A stretch of 7,912 bases of DNA. Origin: Flavobacteriales bacterium (GTDB lineage: Bacteria > Bacteroidota > Bacteroidia > Flavobacteriales > PHOS-HE28). The first letter of the stretch is position 1, and each line of letters opens with the position of its first letter. The stretch spans positions 1 to 7,912 of the forward strand of contig SSGN01000126.1 of NCBI GenBank assembly GCA_008016945.1, in the 5' to 3' direction. The position numbers and the translations under genes are program-made. Positions 6,613-7,912 of the stretch are shown piece after piece. The notes below the pieces were generated by a model that searched no databases, had not been told where the DNA came from, and worked only from the letters and a program-made list of their open reading frames with translations.

Positions 6613-6644
6613 CGTTCACATTGCCCAACATGGTCCGATGTACG
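6613..6644 (+). promoter_or_regulatory. Shared promoter-like element, copy 3
   Basis: TTCACA (6615-6620), a 16-base spacer and GATGTA (6637-6642) lie 40 bases before the ATG at 6683. The ends CGTTCACAT and CCGATGTACG match copy 1 closely while the 13 bases between them do not. This points to the two boxes, not general similarity, as the conserved part. A weak dyad CGATC / GATCG (6597-6614) abuts the first box. Confidence 0.55.
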
Positions 6645-6682
6645 AGCAACCACCCTGTTCAACCACCCAAAAACCTACCCTC

Positions 6683-7912
6683 ATGAAAGCACGCAACAAC
6701 CTGCTCGCAACCGCGCTGGCCCTGGCCGTACCGCTGTGTACGTGGGCGCAAACGGAGAGCGAGCCGAACGACAACATCGCCAACGCGAACACGATCACCT
6801 TGGGTACCGCCATGAACGGCGACATGGGTGGGGCACCTTGCGGCTCGGGCACAAGCGACGACTTCTTCCGCTTGGACCTGCTGGCGGATGGCCAACTCAC
6901 CTTCAACACCAACGCGGCCAACTCGGGTGCCGGCTCTGCGTTGCTGCGCTTGTACGTGTACAACAGCGGCGGCAGCCAGATCGCCTACTTCGACCATGTC
7001 ACCGGGGCGAACAGCGTTCCCTCCAGCGTGAGCACGGATTGGGTATGTGCGAGCAAAGGCACGTACTATGTCCGGACCTACCGGCTCAGCGGCAGCGTGT
7101 GCTACACCTACGCCCTCACCGTGAGCTTGACCGCCCCGCTCTTCGCGGACGACCTGGAACTCAATAACAGCAAGGCCGATGCGGATGCCAACCCCTTGCT
7201 GCCCGAGAGCACCACGACAGAGGGTCACATCAACTTCAACCACTACGGGGATAACACGGATTGGTACCACATCCAAACCCCGGGGAACGGCGTACTGAAC
7301 GTGATCCTGGCTTCCGAGGCCTCGGCGGCAGGCAACATCCGGGTGTATGTGCACAACGGGGGCGGTGCCCAGCTCGACTATTATGACAGGGCGATAGGCA
7401 CGGGCGGTGTCGCGGCCGTAGACACTGTTTCCTTGAGTTGCTACGGGGCGGGCGACTATTACTTGCGCATCTATAGTCTGTCCGCCTGCGGTGTCAGTTA
7501 CCAGCTGAGCTGGTATATGACGGCACCGTTGTTCGCCAACGATGCCGAACCCAACAACAACAAGGCCCAGGCCGACTTGAATCCCATCCTGCCCGCGAAT
7601 ACGGCGAGAGAGGGTCACATCAACTTCAACAACTACGGCGATAACGTGGATTGGCACCATATCCAAACCTCGGGGAACGGCGTCCTGAACGTGGTCCTGG
7701 CTTCCGAGGCAGTGGCGGCAGGCAACATCCGGGTGTATGTGCACAACGGGGGCGGCGCCCAGCTCGACTTTTATGACAGGGCGGTAGGCACGGGCGGCAT
7801 CGCGGCCGTGGACACTGTTTCCTTGAGTTGCTACGGGGCGGGCGACTATTACTTGCACGTCCAAAGCCTGTCCTCCTGCGGTGTCAGTTACCAGCTGAGC
7901 TGGTACATGACG
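6683..7912 (+). CDS. Secreted PPC-like repeat protein (3' end missing)
   Basis: The frame stays open from ATG 6683 to the last base, giving 410 residues with no stop. Residues 1-22 form a signal peptide (MKARNNLLATALALAVPL, then CTWA before Q23). What follows is three units. Unit 1 (~24-150) opens with ESEPNDNIANAN. Units 2 (151-280) and 3 (281-410) are exactly 130 residues each and about 82% identical by hand count. The EPN(D/N)N opening, the DNxDWxHI strand and the late glycine/tyrosine strand (GDYYL) resemble the bacterial pre-peptidase C-terminal (PPC) beta-sandwich domain, which often lies in secreted proteins near sorting signals. Each unit has a late cysteine pair (122/140, 253/269, 383/399) that could form a disulphide after export. 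A T9SS tail probably lies beyond the window, by analogy with the neighbours. Its own promoter-like element lies 40 bases upstream. The function is not known; no enzyme motif is visible. Confidence 0.88.
   Translation, partial: MKARNNLLATALALAVPLCTWAQTESEPNDNIANANTITLGTAMNGDMGGAPCGSGTSDDFFRLDLLADGQLTFNTNAANSGAGSALLRLYVYNSGGSQIAYFDHVTGANSVPSSVSTDWVCASKGTYYVRTYRLSGSVCYTYALTVSLTAPLFADDLELNNSKADADANPLLPESTTTEGHINFNHYGDNTDWYHIQTPGNGVLNVILASEASAAGNIRVYVHNGGGAQLDYYDRAIGTGGVAAVDTVSLSCYGAGDYYLRIYSLSACGVSYQLSWYMTAPLFANDAEPNNNKAQADLNPILPANTAREGHINFNNYGDNVDWHHIQTSGNGVLNVVLASEAVAAGNIRVYVHNGGGAQLDFYDRAVGTGGIAAVDTVSLSCYGAGDYYLHVQSLSSCGVSYQLSWYMT
7133..7912 (+). repeat. Two adjacent 390-bp tandem repeats
   Basis: Units 7133-7522 and 7523-7912 are in register, with no gaps. 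By hand count the first 87 bases differ at 28 positions (about 68% identity), while the remaining 303 bases (from 7220 and from 7610) differ at 25 (about 92%). The window ends exactly at a unit boundary, so more copies may follow. Confidence 0.9.

Noticed and set aside
6659..7864. A 401-codon open frame on the minus strand
   Set aside because: It is a shadow of the repeat gene on the plus strand. GC-rich third positions remove stop codons from the antisense frame. Its own repetitive look simply mirrors the 390-bp repeats, and it has no recognisable domain or signal peptide.
7133..7912. Tandem repeats as a CRISPR array or mobile element
   Set aside because: The repeats are 390 bp, in frame and protein-coding. 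There are no short identical repeats with unique spacers and no transposase or terminal inverted repeats.

Overview
The window comes from a GC-rich member of the Bacteroidota, most likely a high-GC Flavobacteriales-type lineage. Three lines of evidence support this. Proteins end in the type A C-terminal sorting domain of the Bacteroidota-specific type IX secretion system (T9SS). The domains present (SBBP propeller with a DUF7948-type leader, ELWxxDGT repeats, PCDDG-type cysteine motifs) are typical of that phylum's secretome. No Shine-Dalgarno sequence precedes the start codons, as is usual there. The species cannot be named from the sequence alone.

All genes lie on the + strand. (1) 2-820 is the 3' end of a secreted modular protein with a T9SS tail, followed by a strong hairpin terminator. 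(2) 821-1273 is a roughly 450-base spacer without a convincing intact gene. It holds two terminators, two small inverted repeats and a short stretch that looks like the Gly/Met tail of GroEL (possible relic). (3) 1274-2785 is a complete 503-aa ELWxxDGT-repeat protein with signal peptide and T9SS tail, followed by a terminator. (4) 2919-6557 is a complete 1212-aa protein: signal peptide, DUF7948-like region, seven SBBP blades, Ig-like segment, a second propeller-like region bracketed by two cysteine motifs, and a T9SS tail. (5) 6683-7912 is a long frame with a signal peptide and PPC-like repeats. It runs off the right edge and is easy to miss because no stop codon lies in the window.

The three genes whose starts are visible each carry the same upstream element: CGTTCACAT, then 13 bases, then CCGAT with a short A-rich continuation, 23 to 41 bases before the start codon. 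Terminators separate most genes, so this is a row of separately transcribed, apparently co-regulated secretome genes rather than an operon. The products are probably exported by Sec, carried across the outer membrane by T9SS and anchored on or released from the cell surface. No enzyme active site was recognised in any of them. Structural, adhesive or ligand-binding roles are likely but not proven.

The best leads are the shared upstream element, the recombination mosaic in the last gene's tandem repeats, the contrast with the synonymously scrambled SBBP blades, and the GroEL-tail-like relic. I found no CRISPR array, tRNA, rRNA, insertion sequence or obvious defence system.
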